Source: Breznakiella homolactica
GTDB lineage: Bacteria; Spirochaetota; Spirochaetia; Treponematales; Breznakiellaceae
Assembly: GCF_016616095.2 (NCBI RefSeq)
Contig: NZ_CP067089.2
Location: 1,860,001-1,924,000 of the forward strand
Direction of reading: 5' to 3'
DNA: 64,000 nt
Of the stretch, positions 1-9,127 are shown piece by piece. The position numbers were made by a program, and so were the translations under genes. Numbering within the stretch: the first letter of the stretch is position 1; every line of letters starts with the position of its first letter. Below the pieces are notes generated by a model. It had not been told where the DNA came from and searched no databases. It was given only the letters and a program-made list of their open reading frames with translations.

Positions 1-856
1 CCTCGAGCCCTTCCGCGGTGGTCGCCGTATCGGACCCGTCCGAAACCTGATACGCGTCGGGTCCGGCGATCAGGTTGCCGTGAACCGTGGGAGCCACCAG
101 GATTCCCTTAAACCCGTGTTCATCCGGGCAGGGGAAAACTATGGAATTAATGATTCCACCCTGGTTCTTATCCAGCACATGGTACTGACCGGCAAAATTC
201 GTATGGCTGAATCCGCTGCCGCCGGCCATCCGGTGGACCCGGTCGGAGAAGCAGCCTGCCGCGTTGACAACATACCGGGAAAAAAATTCATGATCCTTCG
301 CGGTTAGACGGAAACTGTCCCGGTTCTTTTCAATAGCGGTTACCTCCGAATTAAGCCGCAGGGAAACCCCGTTCCGGACCGCTGTTTCCGCCAAAGCGAT
401 GGCGTACTCCCAGGGATTGACGATTGCCGAGCCCGGAGCGTACAGCGCCGCAATAAGATCCGGGTTGAGGTTCGGTTCGAGACGCAACGCCTCATCACGG
501 TCTATGATTCGGATCCCGTCGGTCCCGTTGGCAATTCCCCGGCGGTACAGCATCCGCAGCTCGCCGATCTCCCGTTCATCAAAGGCCAAGACAAAGGTGG
601 GAAGTTCCCTCCGTTCGACATCGAGTTCCGCGCACAGTTCCCGGGCCAGGCGGATTCCTTCGAGGTTGAGTTTTGCCTCAAGGCTGCCCGGAGGAGCGTC
701 AAAGCCGGCGTGAAGCACGGCGCTGTTGGCTTTGGTTGTGCCCATGGCGACATCGCTGTGCCGTTCCAAAACCAGTACGGAAACTTCATATTGGGAAAGT
801 TCATACGCCGCCGCGGCGCCTATTATGCCGCAGCCGATTATTGCTACATCATACAT
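1..856 (-). CDS. FAD-dependent oxidoreductase, GlpA/LhgO type (3' part outside window)
   Basis: A flavoprotein of the DAO family that oxidises a hydroxy acid or glycerol-3-phosphate-like substrate. About 285 codons are visible and the C-terminus is cut by the window edge. The N-terminus is a Rossmann nucleotide-binding fold: VAIIGCGIIGAAAAYE at residues 4-19. Further on come VVNAAGCFSDRV and, near the edge, VAPTVHGNLIAGPDA, which is typical of the GlpA / L-2-hydroxyglutarate oxidase branch. Relatives often carry a C-terminal [2Fe-2S] BFD-like domain, which would lie outside the window. It is the last visible gene of a leftward run that starts with a sugar-type ABC transporter, so its substrate may be a product of the imported compound. 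The family call is firm. The substrate is not known. Confidence 0.85.
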   Translation of the reverse strand, partial: MYDVAIIGCGIIGAAAAYELSQYEVSVLVLERHSDVAMGTTKANSAVLHAGFDAPPGSLEAKLNLEGIRLARELCAELDVERRELPTFVLAFDEREIGELRMLYRRGIANGTDGIRIIDRDEALRLEPNLNPDLIAALYAPGSAIVNPWEYAIALAETAVRNGVSLRLNSEVTAIEKNRDSFRLTAKDHEFFSRYVVNAAGCFSDRVHRMAGGSGFSHTNFAGQYHVLDKNQGGIINSIVFPCPDEHGFKGILVAPTVHGNLIAGPDAYQVSDGSDTATTAEGLE

Positions 857-935
857 AAAAAACGGTCCGGCCAAAAAACTGCCCGGACCGGAGTTCGGGA
901 CCGGGTAGCGGAAAAAGAAAAGAGTTTTCCGGATA

Positions 936-955
936 CGGCCTGCCGGGGCAGGCCG
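936..955 (-). terminator. Stem-loop after the solute-binding protein gene
   Basis: A perfect inverted repeat with 9-bp arms and a 2-nt centre lies between the binding-protein stop and the oxidoreductase start. No uridine run follows directly on the minus strand. It is more likely an mRNA-stabilising or partial attenuation hairpin than a full terminator. Confidence 0.4.
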
Positions 956-974
956 GTTGGTCCGCCGCTGAAAC

Positions 975-2321
975 CTACTTTTTTATGGACGCGTTGTAGT
1001 CATCCAAAGCCTGGTTGATCGTCGCGGCCAGCTGGTCTACCGCCTGCGTGGGAGTCAATTCACCGTCATACATCCGCTCAATAACTTTATTAAACGCGGA
1101 CCGCGCCTCGGGCTGTACCGCGGAGGAAACCCCGGCGGTGTAGTTGTTGACCCGGGTATTGTTGAGGGCGTCAACGGCGGTCTTGTAATTGGGGTTATCC
1201 TGGAGGAACTGCACCATTTCGGGAAGTTCATAGGATTTCGGGTTGAAGGCCGTATAGCCTGTACCCCGGCTGAATTTCGCCTGTACTTCCGGCTCGGTGG
1301 TGTATTCCAGGAATTTCCAGGCCGCGTCGGCCCGGGCCTTGTCGTTATTCTGGAGCATCCATACGGAACAGCCGCTGACGCATACCCCGCCGCGGTCATT
1401 TTCTTCCAGTACCGGATACGGCCCGGTTCCTACCTGGAACGCGCTGCTCCGTTCCGCGGCGCCCACCAGCGCGGTCGATTCAATCATCATACCGATCTGG
1501 CCGGCGTAGAACGCGGAGGGGGTATCCGTGGTGGTGGCCCCGTAGTTCACAAACCAGGGCTGCTTGTAGAAATCATTCCACATGGTAAACAGTTTGACCC
1601 CGCCGCCGTTCCGGTCAAAATCGGTCCTCGTCGCCGGCGCGGCGCGGCCGTTTTCATTGTTCAGGAAATATTCTCCCAGGGTATACATCTGCTGCTCAAA
1701 GAGGTAACTGTAAATCGACTGGGAATACCCGTACCGGCTGGCCCCGGAATCCTGGATCTTTTTCGCGTATTCCGCGATCTGCGCGTAGGTCCTGGGCGGT
1801 TTTTCTGGATCCAGGCCGGCGGCTTTAAACACGTCTTTGTTATAATAAAGAATAGGAGTCGAAACAGCGAAGGGCATGGCGTACTGGATGCCGTTTACCG
1901 CGTAGAACGCCGCCGCCAGGGGCGATACGTTGCCTTTAAAATCAAATCCCGTTGAATCGATGTATTCCTGGATAGGAATCGCCACCCCGGAATCCGCCAT
2001 GAACCGCGTACCGATACCGTAAATAATACACAGGTCGGGCAGATCCGCTTTGCTCTGAATAGCCGCTTTCAGTTTGGTGATTATATCATTGTAGTTGCCC
2101 TGGAATTCATAATTGACCTTGATTTCATTCTGCCGCTTGTTGAAATTGTCCAGGAGTTCAATGGTGGATTCCCCGCCGATATTGGCGACCCAGAATGTTA
2201 TCTCCTGGGGCTTGCCCTCCGAACTGCCGGTTTTATCCTTACCGCCCGAACACGAGCCCAGCGCGAGACAAATCAGCCCAACTGAAACAATGGACAGAAC
2301 AACGCACCTTCCTTTTTTCAT
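975..2321 (-). CDS. Extracellular solute-binding lipoprotein, family 1 (carbohydrate ABC transporter)
   Basis: Captures a sugar or sugar-like solute outside the inner membrane and delivers it to the two permeases encoded upstream. The 448-residue length is normal for family 1. A lipoprotein signal with lipobox LGSC gives a lipidated Cys24, followed by a short Ser/Gly/Lys tether. The mature part opens with ITFWVANIGGESTIELLDNF, the usual family 1 first strand, and has Trp/Tyr-rich segments such as YGYSQSIYSYLFEQQ in the binding cleft region. It is third in a permease-permease-binding protein operon. No ATPase is encoded beside it, so a shared MsmK/UgpC-type ATPase elsewhere is probably used. 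The ligand cannot be told from sequence, and a UgpB-like glycerophosphodiester ligand is one possibility. Confidence 0.92.
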   Translation of the reverse strand: MKKGRCVVLSIVSVGLICLALGSCSGGKDKTGSSEGKPQEITFWVANIGGESTIELLDNFNKRQNEIKVNYEFQGNYNDIITKLKAAIQSKADLPDLCIIYGIGTRFMADSGVAIPIQEYIDSTGFDFKGNVSPLAAAFYAVNGIQYAMPFAVSTPILYYNKDVFKAAGLDPEKPPRTYAQIAEYAKKIQDSGASRYGYSQSIYSYLFEQQMYTLGEYFLNNENGRAAPATRTDFDRNGGGVKLFTMWNDFYKQPWFVNYGATTTDTPSAFYAGQIGMMIESTALVGAAERSSAFQVGTGPYPVLEENDRGGVCVSGCSVWMLQNNDKARADAAWKFLEYTTEPEVQAKFSRGTGYTAFNPKSYELPEMVQFLQDNPNYKTAVDALNNTRVNNYTAGVSSAVQPEARSAFNKVIERMYDGELTPTQAVDQLAATINQALDDYNASIKK

Positions 2322-2379
2322 TTCCGATCCTCCGTATTATAAATTAATGGCATAACGCCATGGCCGTACAAAATCCGGT

Positions 2380-3201
2380 CTAGCCTTTTATGGCTCCGGC
2401 GGTAAGTCCCGAAATCAGCTGTTTCTGACCAATGAGGAATATCAGAATCGACGGAATCAGAATGATGGTAACCCCCGCCAGGATCATCCCAAAGTTGGCT
2501 ACCTCTAGGCGGAGACTGGCGACACCGACCTGGACCGTCCGCATGGCAGCCTTGTTGGTGACCAGCAGCGGCCACAGATACTGGTTGTAGTTGTTCAGGA
2601 AAACGTAAATCCCCAGCGCTCCCAGCTGGGGCCTGACCAGGGGAATGGCTATCTGCCAGAAGAAACGGAAGTTCCTGCACCCGTCAATAACAGCGGCTTC
2701 CCGTATCTCCGTCGAAAGCTGGAGAAACGCCTGGCGCATATTAAACACCGCGAAGGCCGTCGCGAGGTACGGCAGGAACAGCGCGAAGTAGGTATCGGTC
2801 AACCGCCAGGAAGCGATGGTGAGGTAATTGGAAATAATTATCGCCTGCCCCGGAATCATCATGGTGCAGAGCATGAGATTGAATAATAGATTTTTCCCTT
2901 TAAAGCGGAGTATGGAAAACGCGTATGCCGCCAGGGAACCGGTCAGCAGCTGTCCGATCATAACCGTTGTGGAAACGATAAATGAGTTGAGGATAAACCG
3001 CGGGAACGGCGCCATGCGCAGGGCGTTGCGGTAGTTATCAAAATGGATCGACTGCGGCAGAAAACGGGGCGGATACGAAAACAGTTCCTTCTGGGTCATA
3101 AAACTTATATCCACACAGTACAGAACGGGAATAACTATGATAAAAGCGAAAATGATATTCAGGGTCAGAAAGATTGTTTTCGACAGCAGTTTCTGTTTCA
3201 T
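2380..3201 (-). CDS. Carbohydrate ABC transporter permease, MalG/UgpE type
   Basis: Inner-membrane permease subunit that forms the channel together with the next gene upstream. At 273 residues it has the usual MalG length and six predicted membrane segments, the first at residues 10-30. The EAA loop that docks the ATPase is visible as REAAVIDGCRNFRFFWQIAI around residues 187-206. Its start codon overlaps the stop of the upstream permease by one base, so translation is coupled. Substrate follows from the partner binding protein and is unknown. Confidence 0.93.
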   Translation of the reverse strand: MKQKLLSKTIFLTLNIIFAFIIVIPVLYCVDISFMTQKELFSYPPRFLPQSIHFDNYRNALRMAPFPRFILNSFIVSTTVMIGQLLTGSLAAYAFSILRFKGKNLLFNLMLCTMMIPGQAIIISNYLTIASWRLTDTYFALFLPYLATAFAVFNMRQAFLQLSTEIREAAVIDGCRNFRFFWQIAIPLVRPQLGALGIYVFLNNYNQYLWPLLVTNKAAMRTVQVGVASLRLEVANFGMILAGVTIILIPSILIFLIGQKQLISGLTAGAIKG

Positions 3202-4082
3202 CAGTAATTCACCTTCCTCTCAATTTTGAACTGAATGCGGGTAAGAATTAACAGGATTAAAAAGAGCACCACCGACTGGCTGGTGGCCAGATCGAAACGA
3301 CTGTTGTAAAAAGCCTGGGTATAAATTTCGTACACAATTACGTTGGTGCTGCCCTTGGGGCCGCCCTCGGTCATGAGCCTGATCTGCGCGAAGGACTGCA
3401 GCGAATTGATCACGTCAATGACCAAAAGAAAAAACAGCGTCGGGGAAATACAGGGAATTGTTATTTTCCAGTGCTTTCTGAAAAAACCGGCCCCGTCCAG
3501 CTCCGCGCTTTCATACAGTTCCGCGGGGACACCCTGGAGCGCCGCGAGTATAAAAATAAAATTGAGACCGAGCTGCATCCAGATTGTCACCGCCGCAACC
3601 GACGGGAGCGCCCATTTTGCGTTGGTAAGCCAGCCGATTTCGGTTCCCAGAAGATAGTTAAGGTGCCCCACCGTGGGGTGGTACAGAATCAGGAATATCT
3701 GGGACGCCGCAGAAGCGGAGATTGCCATGGGCATGGCGTAAACGGTTCTGAATACTTTTCTCCCCGGTATGTTTTCGTTGGCCAGAAGCGCCAGGACAAG
3801 GGCAATGGAAATGGTGAAGACCACAATCATGGCGCTGTACTTGAACGAGACATAGAGGCTGTTATAAAAATCGGGGCTGGTAAAGATCCGGATATAGTTC
3901 TTCAGGCCGACGAAATTAATGACTTCCCCGGTCGGGTTTGTCTGGGAAACACTGAGATACAGGGTTTTGAAGAAGGGGAAGAAAATAAAAAGGCAGAACA
4001 GGACAAAGGCCGGGAGAAGATACAGGTATGGTTCAATCATATCAAAGGTTTTGTATATTCCCAGACTGTTTTTTTTATTCAT
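3201..4082 (-). CDS. Carbohydrate ABC transporter permease, MalF/UgpA type
   Basis: First gene of the transporter operon, the MalF-like inner-membrane subunit. With the ATG at 4082 the protein has 293 residues and about six membrane helices, the first at YLLPAFVLFCLFIFFPFF. The EAA loop reads SAELDGAGFFRKHWKITIP. I chose this start because GGGGG lies five bases upstream and the protein then begins with a normal short cytoplasmic tail. A longer reading with a GTG at 4169 would start inside the palindromic operator at 4153-4176 and is unlikely. An ATG at 4094 is a second option. Confidence 0.9.
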   Translation of the reverse strand: MNKKNSLGIYKTFDMIEPYLYLLPAFVLFCLFIFFPFFKTLYLSVSQTNPTGEVINFVGLKNYIRIFTSPDFYNSLYVSFKYSAMIVVFTISIALVLALLANENIPGRKVFRTVYAMPMAISASAASQIFLILYHPTVGHLNYLLGTEIGWLTNAKWALPSVAAVTIWMQLGLNFIFILAALQGVPAELYESAELDGAGFFRKHWKITIPCISPTLFFLLVIDVINSLQSFAQIRLMTEGGPKGSTNVIVYEIYTQAFYNSRFDLATSQSVVLFLILLILTRIQFKIERKVNY

Positions 4083-4152
4083 CAATGCCCCCATCGGACA
4101 ATCTCTGGTATCCATCTGGTATTTAATTGCAAACCAGAAAAAACCAAAAAAA

Positions 4153-4176
4153 ATATAGTGTACCGGCACACTATAT
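4153..4176. promoter_or_regulatory. 24-bp palindromic operator candidate upstream of the ABC transporter
   Basis: Two 9-bp perfect arms, ATATAGTGT and ACACTATAT, flank a six-base centre containing CCGG. Over 24 bases only one symmetric base pair is mismatched. It sits about 70 bp upstream of the permease start, within the divergent region shared with the isomerase gene, so a dimeric regulator probably binds here. The GntR regulator at 6086-6838 is a candidate. Confidence 0.6.
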
Positions 4177-4397
4177 CAGACCATTTATCAAATTTGTCTA
4201 ACAGAAATCATAGTACGACCGGTTTTTTTATTTTGTCAAGCTTTATTATTTTTCCGAGGTGAAAATTTTCCCCGCCGCTGGGCTGTGGGCGGAAACTATC
4301 CGGAAAACCGGGCCTTCCGGGAAAACCGGTTTTCCGCCAGCAGCGGCAAAAGTATGGAAAGAACCGCAGCCCGCCGGGGATGCAATATTTTTTTTCG

Positions 4398-4452
4398 TTG
4401 ACATTTCATTTTTTCGCATCTAGGATTCTGACGTACCGGTATAGTTAACCGG
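4398..4452 (+). promoter_or_regulatory. Sigma-70 promoter plus operator for the isomerase gene
   Basis: Consensus -35 TTGACA at 4398-4403, a 17-bp spacer and -10 TAGGAT at 4421-4426. Just downstream lies an inverted repeat CCGGT-N7-ACCGG at 4436-4452, placed where a repressor would block initiation. The -35 and the spacer start are almost identical to the promoter at 7020-7048, which suggests joint control. Confidence 0.65.
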
Positions 4453-4475
4453 ATGTAACAAGTGAGGGTAAAAAA

Positions 4476-5378
4476 ATGCTGATTTCAACCACCACAGGAT
4501 CATGGAGAGACAGGCCGAATAAAACCTATGTGCCTATAATCCGGAGTATTCCAAAATTCGCCGCCGCTGGTTTCGACGCGGTGGATATCAATTTCTGCCA
4601 TGCCATACACCTGCATCTGTACGAAAACGGAATTGAAATCAACGGCGATTCCTGGATGGACTGGGTTGAGGAAACGAAAAATGTCCTGGCGGAAAACCAT
4701 ATTGCCGCCAACCAGTCCCACGCTCCATTTTACAACGTTCTGGATCATTCCCTGACGGACCGGGAATTCCGGGAGGAGATGGTCCGGCGGTCGGTAATCG
4801 CGTCGGGTAAACTTTCTGTTAAGTGGGTGGTTATCCACGCCGGAACCATTCCGGATTCGCCGAGCGCGCGGGAATCCCTCCGGGCGAATATCGAATACTT
4901 CAAGCCCCATCTGGAGCTGGCCGCGGAAAACGGTACCGGTATCGCGATCGAAAATCTTTTTGATTTTTCCAGCGACGAAAACAGCCGGGGCGCCCGGCGC
5001 TATACCGGCGGACTGGATGAACTCCTGGAATTGGTGGACAGCCTGGCGAGGGATTTCCCGAATGTGGGAATCTGCTGGGACTTCGGCCACGCCAACGAAA
5101 TGGCGCTGAACCAGGAGCAGGCCCTGAAGCTTGTGGGTAAACGGTTAAAGGCGCTGCACGTCAATGACAACAATGGCGTGCTGGATGATCACACCCTGCC
5201 CTTTGCGGGACTGATAGACTGGCCGCGGCTCATGAAGGTACTCAAGGAAATCGGGTATGACGGGGACTTTACCTATGAGATACACCGGTTTACCCAGCGT
5301 ATGCCCGAAGAACTGATTGATGAAGCATTGAGGTTTTCGGTGTCGGTGGCGCGGTACCTGGTATCTCTGGCGCAGTAG
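4476..5378 (+). CDS. Sugar phosphate isomerase/epimerase (xylose isomerase-like TIM barrel)
   Basis: A 300-residue TIM-barrel enzyme of the AP-endonuclease-2 / IolE superfamily, which isomerises or epimerises sugars or keto-sugars with a bound divalent metal. Metal-ligand type residues appear in order: a Glu in IAIENLFDFS, the GICWDFGHAN strand with Asp and His, ALHVNDNNG, and the last-strand FTYEIHRF. Start has GTGAGGG as a ribosome site. It is transcribed away from the ABC transporter and FAD oxidoreductase genes and faces the HAD gene at its 3' end. The shared promoter type links it to the 7.1-11.5 kb operon. The substrate is unknown. Confidence 0.85.
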   Translation: MLISTTTGSWRDRPNKTYVPIIRSIPKFAAAGFDAVDINFCHAIHLHLYENGIEINGDSWMDWVEETKNVLAENHIAANQSHAPFYNVLDHSLTDREFREEMVRRSVIASGKLSVKWVVIHAGTIPDSPSARESLRANIEYFKPHLELAAENGTGIAIENLFDFSSDENSRGARRYTGGLDELLELVDSLARDFPNVGICWDFGHANEMALNQEQALKLVGKRLKALHVNDNNGVLDDHTLPFAGLIDWPRLMKVLKEIGYDGDFTYEIHRFTQRMPEELIDEALRFSVSVARYLVSLAQ

Positions 5379-5410
5379 GACGGCACACCGGGAACCGGCC
5401 TTGCGCCGTC
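5379..5410. terminator. Hairpin between convergent genes
   Basis: GACGGC and GCCGTC arms enclose a second small CCGG hairpin, between the isomerase stop and the HAD stop. No T-run is present, so termination activity is uncertain. Confidence 0.3.
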
Positions 5411-6089
5411 AGGCCGGGTCCTGGAGAACCGCCGCGGTGAGTTCCCCGAATGATGAGAAAGCCGCAGCCATAGGCCCGCTCCGGAGAAACTGTTCCCGGG
5501 AGGTTGCGCCCAGAAGCATGGCGGCAAAATCAAATCCGCCGTTTTCCGCGGTTTTCTGGTCCACCAGGCTGTCGCCGGTATAGAGGACTTCTCCTTTCTC
5601 AAGATTGAATTCAGCGGCCATCCGGACCAATCCTTCGGGATCCGGTTTATGGGCCGCCACCTGGTCCAGCCCGTAAATCTTATCGAGAAACGGAAGTATG
5701 CCGTCCCGTTCCAGGGGAACCCGCATCAGCTCATACAGTTTTAAAGATACCACTCCGGTTCTGATCCCGGCTCCCTGCAGCCGCTTCAGCCCTTCCCTGA
5801 CACCGGGGAAAAAAGTAATCATACCGCTCATTTTTTCGGCGCTGATCTGCCGGTACCAGTTTTTCATTTCCCGCAGCTTCTCCGGATCTTTTTCCCCGGT
5901 GATGTGTTCGAGCATTATTTCGGGAATATTCCCGATGACCGGCCGGATCTGTTCAGGCGCCATGGGTTGATAGGAAAAATGGTCCGCCGTCAGATAAAGG
6001 CAGTGGAGGATAGCCGCTTCCGAATCGGCGATGGTCATGTCAAAATCAAAAATAACGGCTTTGTAAGGTTTCACTGCGGCGCCTTTCAT
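5409..6089 (-). CDS. HAD-superfamily phosphatase (phosphoglycolate phosphatase-like)
   Basis: A 226-residue HAD hydrolase of subfamily IA. The nucleophile motif is VIFDFDMTIADSE near residues 12-24, where the first Asp forms the aspartyl-phosphate. The cap domain follows, then the Lys motif HKPDPEGLV and the acidic motif LYTGDSLVDQKTA. It resembles Gph and pyrophosphatase PpaX in layout. The start overlaps the GntR stop as ATGA, so regulator and phosphatase are translated together. This suggests that the phosphatase acts on, or clears, a phosphorylated metabolite linked to the regulator's effector. Exact substrate unknown. Confidence 0.88.
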   Translation of the reverse strand: MKGAAVKPYKAVIFDFDMTIADSEAAILHCLYLTADHFSYQPMAPEQIRPVIGNIPEIMLEHITGEKDPEKLREMKNWYRQISAEKMSGMITFFPGVREGLKRLQGAGIRTGVVSLKLYELMRVPLERDGILPFLDKIYGLDQVAAHKPDPEGLVRMAAEFNLEKGEVLYTGDSLVDQKTAENGGFDFAAMLLGATSREQFLRSGPMAAAFSSFGELTAAVLQDPA

Positions 6090-6838
6090 TCAGGTATCGC
6101 GTCGAGCGCAACGGGATAGCGCTTGAGGGTTACGTCGTATTCATACCGGTCCGCCCGGTAGATGGTTTTGCTGTAGGTTATCGGGCCGCCGCCTTCTACA
6201 TACACCGTCCGCTCAAGGACAAGCACCGGAGACGACGGGGAAACGCCGAGTCTGGCAGCTTCAGGCGGCGCGGGAGAGTCCGCCCGGATTATCTGGTCCG
6301 CGGTGGAAATTTTGTAGCCCCGTTTTTCAAGCATGGTATAAATCATTCCCGTTTTCGGATCATACTCGGGCATGAGGTAAAAAATGTTGGAAGGCAGATA
6401 CCCGTAATCGATGGCCAGGGGTTCCTTTCCCGTGGATACGAGCCGGGCGACTTTATAGACCTTGGTATCATTCTGAATGGACAGTTTGTTTAGGATTGAC
6501 TGGGGTACGGGCACAATGCCGCTTTCGAGGACCGTTATTTCAATATCCATATGTTTCTGGGCAAGTTCCTCGATGAGGCCGATAAGCTGCCCAAGGGAAT
6601 GTTCTATTTTTTTATTGGCCACATAGGTGCCTTTCCGGTGCCTGCGGGTCAGGATACCTTCGGCAACCATGTTGTTGATTGCGTTGCGGATGGTAACCCG
6701 GCTGAGACCGTATAATTCCGCCAGATCCCGTTCACTGGGAAGCTGCTGCCCCGGCTTGTATTCTCCGCTGATTATCTTCTGCTGGATAATATCAATGAAT
6801 TGTTCAAATAAAGGCTTGCCGTTACCAGGATACAGCAT
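6086..6838 (-). CDS. GntR-family transcriptional regulator with UTRA domain (HutC subfamily)
   Basis: A 250-residue regulator. The N-terminal winged helix-turn-helix covers about residues 10-75, with the typical SERDLAELYGLSRVTIRNAI and a wing ending RRHRKGTYVA. The rest is a UTRA effector-binding fold (about 95-245), in relatives a pocket for sugar phosphates, amino sugars or phosphonates. It lies between two promoters with similar -35/spacer sequences (4398 and 7020) and several palindromes. It most likely controls itself, the HAD gene, the phosphodiesterase operon and perhaps the transporter. AGGGG eight or nine bases before the ATG serves as ribosome site. Confidence 0.93.
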   Translation of the reverse strand: MLYPGNGKPLFEQFIDIIQQKIISGEYKPGQQLPSERDLAELYGLSRVTIRNAINNMVAEGILTRRHRKGTYVANKKIEHSLGQLIGLIEELAQKHMDIEITVLESGIVPVPQSILNKLSIQNDTKVYKVARLVSTGKEPLAIDYGYLPSNIFYLMPEYDPKTGMIYTMLEKRGYKISTADQIIRADSPAPPEAARLGVSPSSPVLVLERTVYVEGGGPITYSKTIYRADRYEYDVTLKRYPVALDAIPE

Positions 6839-7019
6839 ATTTTCAAATCCCCTTATTTATATAAAATGCCATGCTGTGAACGTTACGGTGTTGTGTAAAC
6901 TCGGTAACTCCATAAAGTAGCATGGTTGTTTTAAATTGACAACAAAATTGCATAATCCCGATCCAGCGGGTTTTCCCATCCCATTAAAAATACATTCCCG
7001 TGAATTGCCGTATTTTTTG

Positions 7020-7127
7020 TTGACAATTCATTTTTTACGGAATATCATACAGAAATGGTATTCTAGTTAAATTCCTCCGGGGATTTAACTATTTTTTTGG
7101 TATTATTCTGGTATTCAATATAATACC
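7020..7127 (+). promoter_or_regulatory. Promoter and operators of the phosphodiesterase operon, in the 324-bp divergent region 6839-7162
   Basis: -35 TTGACA at 7020-7025, 17-bp spacer, -10 TATCAT at 7043-7048. Downstream lie two inverted repeats: GTTAAAT / ATTTAAC at 7066-7072 and 7083-7089, and GGTATT / AATACC at 7110-7115 and 7122-7127. Two further GGTATT half sites occur at 7057-7062 and 7099-7104. These are good candidates for binding by the neighbouring GntR/UTRA protein. I found no clear promoter for the gntR gene itself in 6839-7019. Confidence 0.6.
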
Positions 7128-7162
7128 AATTACTATTAATATCAAGTATGGGGAGAGGCTGA

Positions 7163-9127
7163 ATGGGAACCAAACGAAAAAAAATACTGTTCCTCGGGCT
7201 TGACGCGGCCATGCCGGACCTGCTTAAGAAATTTTCCGCGGAAGGGGTCATGCCCAATTTTAAAAAACTTATGGACAGCGGGGTTTTCTCCAGGGTGGAA
7301 ACCATTTTTCCGCCCCTTACAGCCGCCGGCTGGTCAGCGATTGTCACCGGCGCGGGCTGCGGAACCGCTGGTATCCCGAGCCTTATGGTAAAACTGCCCG
7401 GGGAAGAACTGGACCACTGGCATACGTCATTTGACAGGAATATGCTTCTGGCGGAAACACTCTGGGAAGTGGGAGAACGGGAAGGTCTCAAAACGGCTCT
7501 GATCAATTGGCCGGTCACCTTCCCCATCGGGGCGGTCAGGGATCCCGGCAGTACCCAGATCGGCGCCGCCCTCAATCCGCCCTTCAGGTATTTCTATATG
7601 CCCCTGTGGGATGTGGCGTCCAGCGCGCTCTTCGCCACGGAACGGTTTGCCTGCAACCAGATTCCCGGCAGGGCGGTAATTGTAAAACCATCTCCCGCTG
7701 AGGGATGGGTAAACCTTCCGCCGTCAAAGCTGCCGCCGCTGGAATTCCCCATTACCGTCCCTCCCACATACGTGAAGGGATACGGTATGCAGGTTCTGAT
7801 GACCGCCGAAGGCGCGGGGTACGATACGGTCCTCGTCTGCGAACGGAAGGACTGCGGGTCCGCGGTTTCAAAACTCAAAAAGGGCGGCATCGGGCCATGG
7901 ATAACGAAAAACTTCGACGCCAGGGATAAAAACCGGGACGGACGGTTTTACTTCCAGCTCATAGATATTTCTCCCGACGGATCCTGTATAAAGCTGTACC
8001 AGTCGGCGGTCAACACCGCCGATACCTATACGATCCCCGAATCCATGACCGGTGAGCTTGAAGAGCACGCCGGGGTTTACATGGAGGTGGATGATCCCTG
8101 GGCTTGTATGGACCAGTGGATTCCGCCGGAAGTATACATGGACCAGCTCCGCCGCCACGCCGAATGGTGGGGAAAGGCTACCCGCTACACCCTGGAACAC
8201 CGGGAATGGGATATGGCCTACAGCTGGGTCGGGACCATAGACCATATCCAGCACATGCTCTACGCGGGAATTGTTCCGAAGTCCCGGGTATATGATCCCG
8301 CCAAAGCGGACTGGTGCATGGAATGTATCCGCGAAACCTACCGCCAGGTTGACGCCAACATAGGGACTATCCTTGAAGCTATTAACCTGGAGGAAACCAT
8401 TGTCGCCGTTGTCTCGGATCACGGATTTACCCATCTGGACTGGAATCCCTATGTAAAGGAATGGCTCAGCCGGGCCGGACTGCTCAAGTATATCCTTGAC
8501 CTGACCACCGACGATCCGTCAAACCTTTCCATCGACTGGTCCGAAACATCCTGCCACCCCCTCGAGCCGTGCCATGCCCATATCTTCATCAACCTCAAGG
8601 GACGGGATCCTCAGGGTATTGTCGAGCCGGAGGATTACGAAAAGGTCCAGCAGAAAATAATCCGGGCACTCTACGGAATCACAAACCCCGAGACAGGAGA
8701 GTCGGCGGTGGCCATAGCCTGTACACGGAGGGAAGCCGCCACCCTCGGCATCGTACAGAACCGGAAGGACGGACTCGACCGGGTCGGCGATGTGGTATAC
8801 GCCTGGAAACCGGGGTACATGTCCCATCCGTTTATCTACCGGGTGGGCGTAAAATACCGGGACGGGACAGAGCGGATAACCGCGAACCCCGAACTCATGG
8901 AGCAGGCGGTACTTGGCAGGAACTTTACCGGGGTACACCTGTGCCTGCCCTCGGAACCGGACATGCACGCGGTGATGGTTTTATCAGGGGCCGGACTTCC
9001 GGCGTATGAACGCCCCAACGTGGGGCGGATTATTGATATCGCGCCCACGGTGGCCCGTCTGCTGGGGATTCCGGTTCCCAAGGACGCAGAAGGAGGTGTC
9101 ATGTATGATATCATGGACAGGATCTGA
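7163..9127 (+). CDS. Type I phosphodiesterase / nucleotide pyrophosphatase family protein (alkaline phosphatase superfamily)
   Basis: A 654-residue metallo-hydrolase of the alkaline phosphatase fold (PF01663). The first metal Asp lies in LFLGLDAAMPDLL (Asp14). The nucleophile Thr53 sits in FPPLTAAGWSAIVTG. Later metal ligands appear in VGTIDHIQHMLY and VVSDHGFTHLDW. No signal peptide is seen, so it is cytoplasmic, unlike secreted NPPs. Family members cleave phosphodiesters, phosphomonoesters, phosphonates or sulfates. It is first in an operon with a hydroxyacid dehydrogenase and a LarA-like protein, so it may release the hydroxy acid those enzymes use. That link is inference. Confidence 0.85.
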   Translation: MGTKRKKILFLGLDAAMPDLLKKFSAEGVMPNFKKLMDSGVFSRVETIFPPLTAAGWSAIVTGAGCGTAGIPSLMVKLPGEELDHWHTSFDRNMLLAETLWEVGEREGLKTALINWPVTFPIGAVRDPGSTQIGAALNPPFRYFYMPLWDVASSALFATERFACNQIPGRAVIVKPSPAEGWVNLPPSKLPPLEFPITVPPTYVKGYGMQVLMTAEGAGYDTVLVCERKDCGSAVSKLKKGGIGPWITKNFDARDKNRDGRFYFQLIDISPDGSCIKLYQSAVNTADTYTIPESMTGELEEHAGVYMEVDDPWACMDQWIPPEVYMDQLRRHAEWWGKATRYTLEHREWDMAYSWVGTIDHIQHMLYAGIVPKSRVYDPAKADWCMECIRETYRQVDANIGTILEAINLEETIVAVVSDHGFTHLDWNPYVKEWLSRAGLLKYILDLTTDDPSNLSIDWSETSCHPLEPCHAHIFINLKGRDPQGIVEPEDYEKVQQKIIRALYGITNPETGESAVAIACTRREAATLGIVQNRKDGLDRVGDVVYAWKPGYMSHPFIYRVGVKYRDGTERITANPELMEQAVLGRNFTGVHLCLPSEPDMHAVMVLSGAGLPAYERPNVGRIIDIAPTVARLLGIPVPKDAEGGVMYDIMDRI

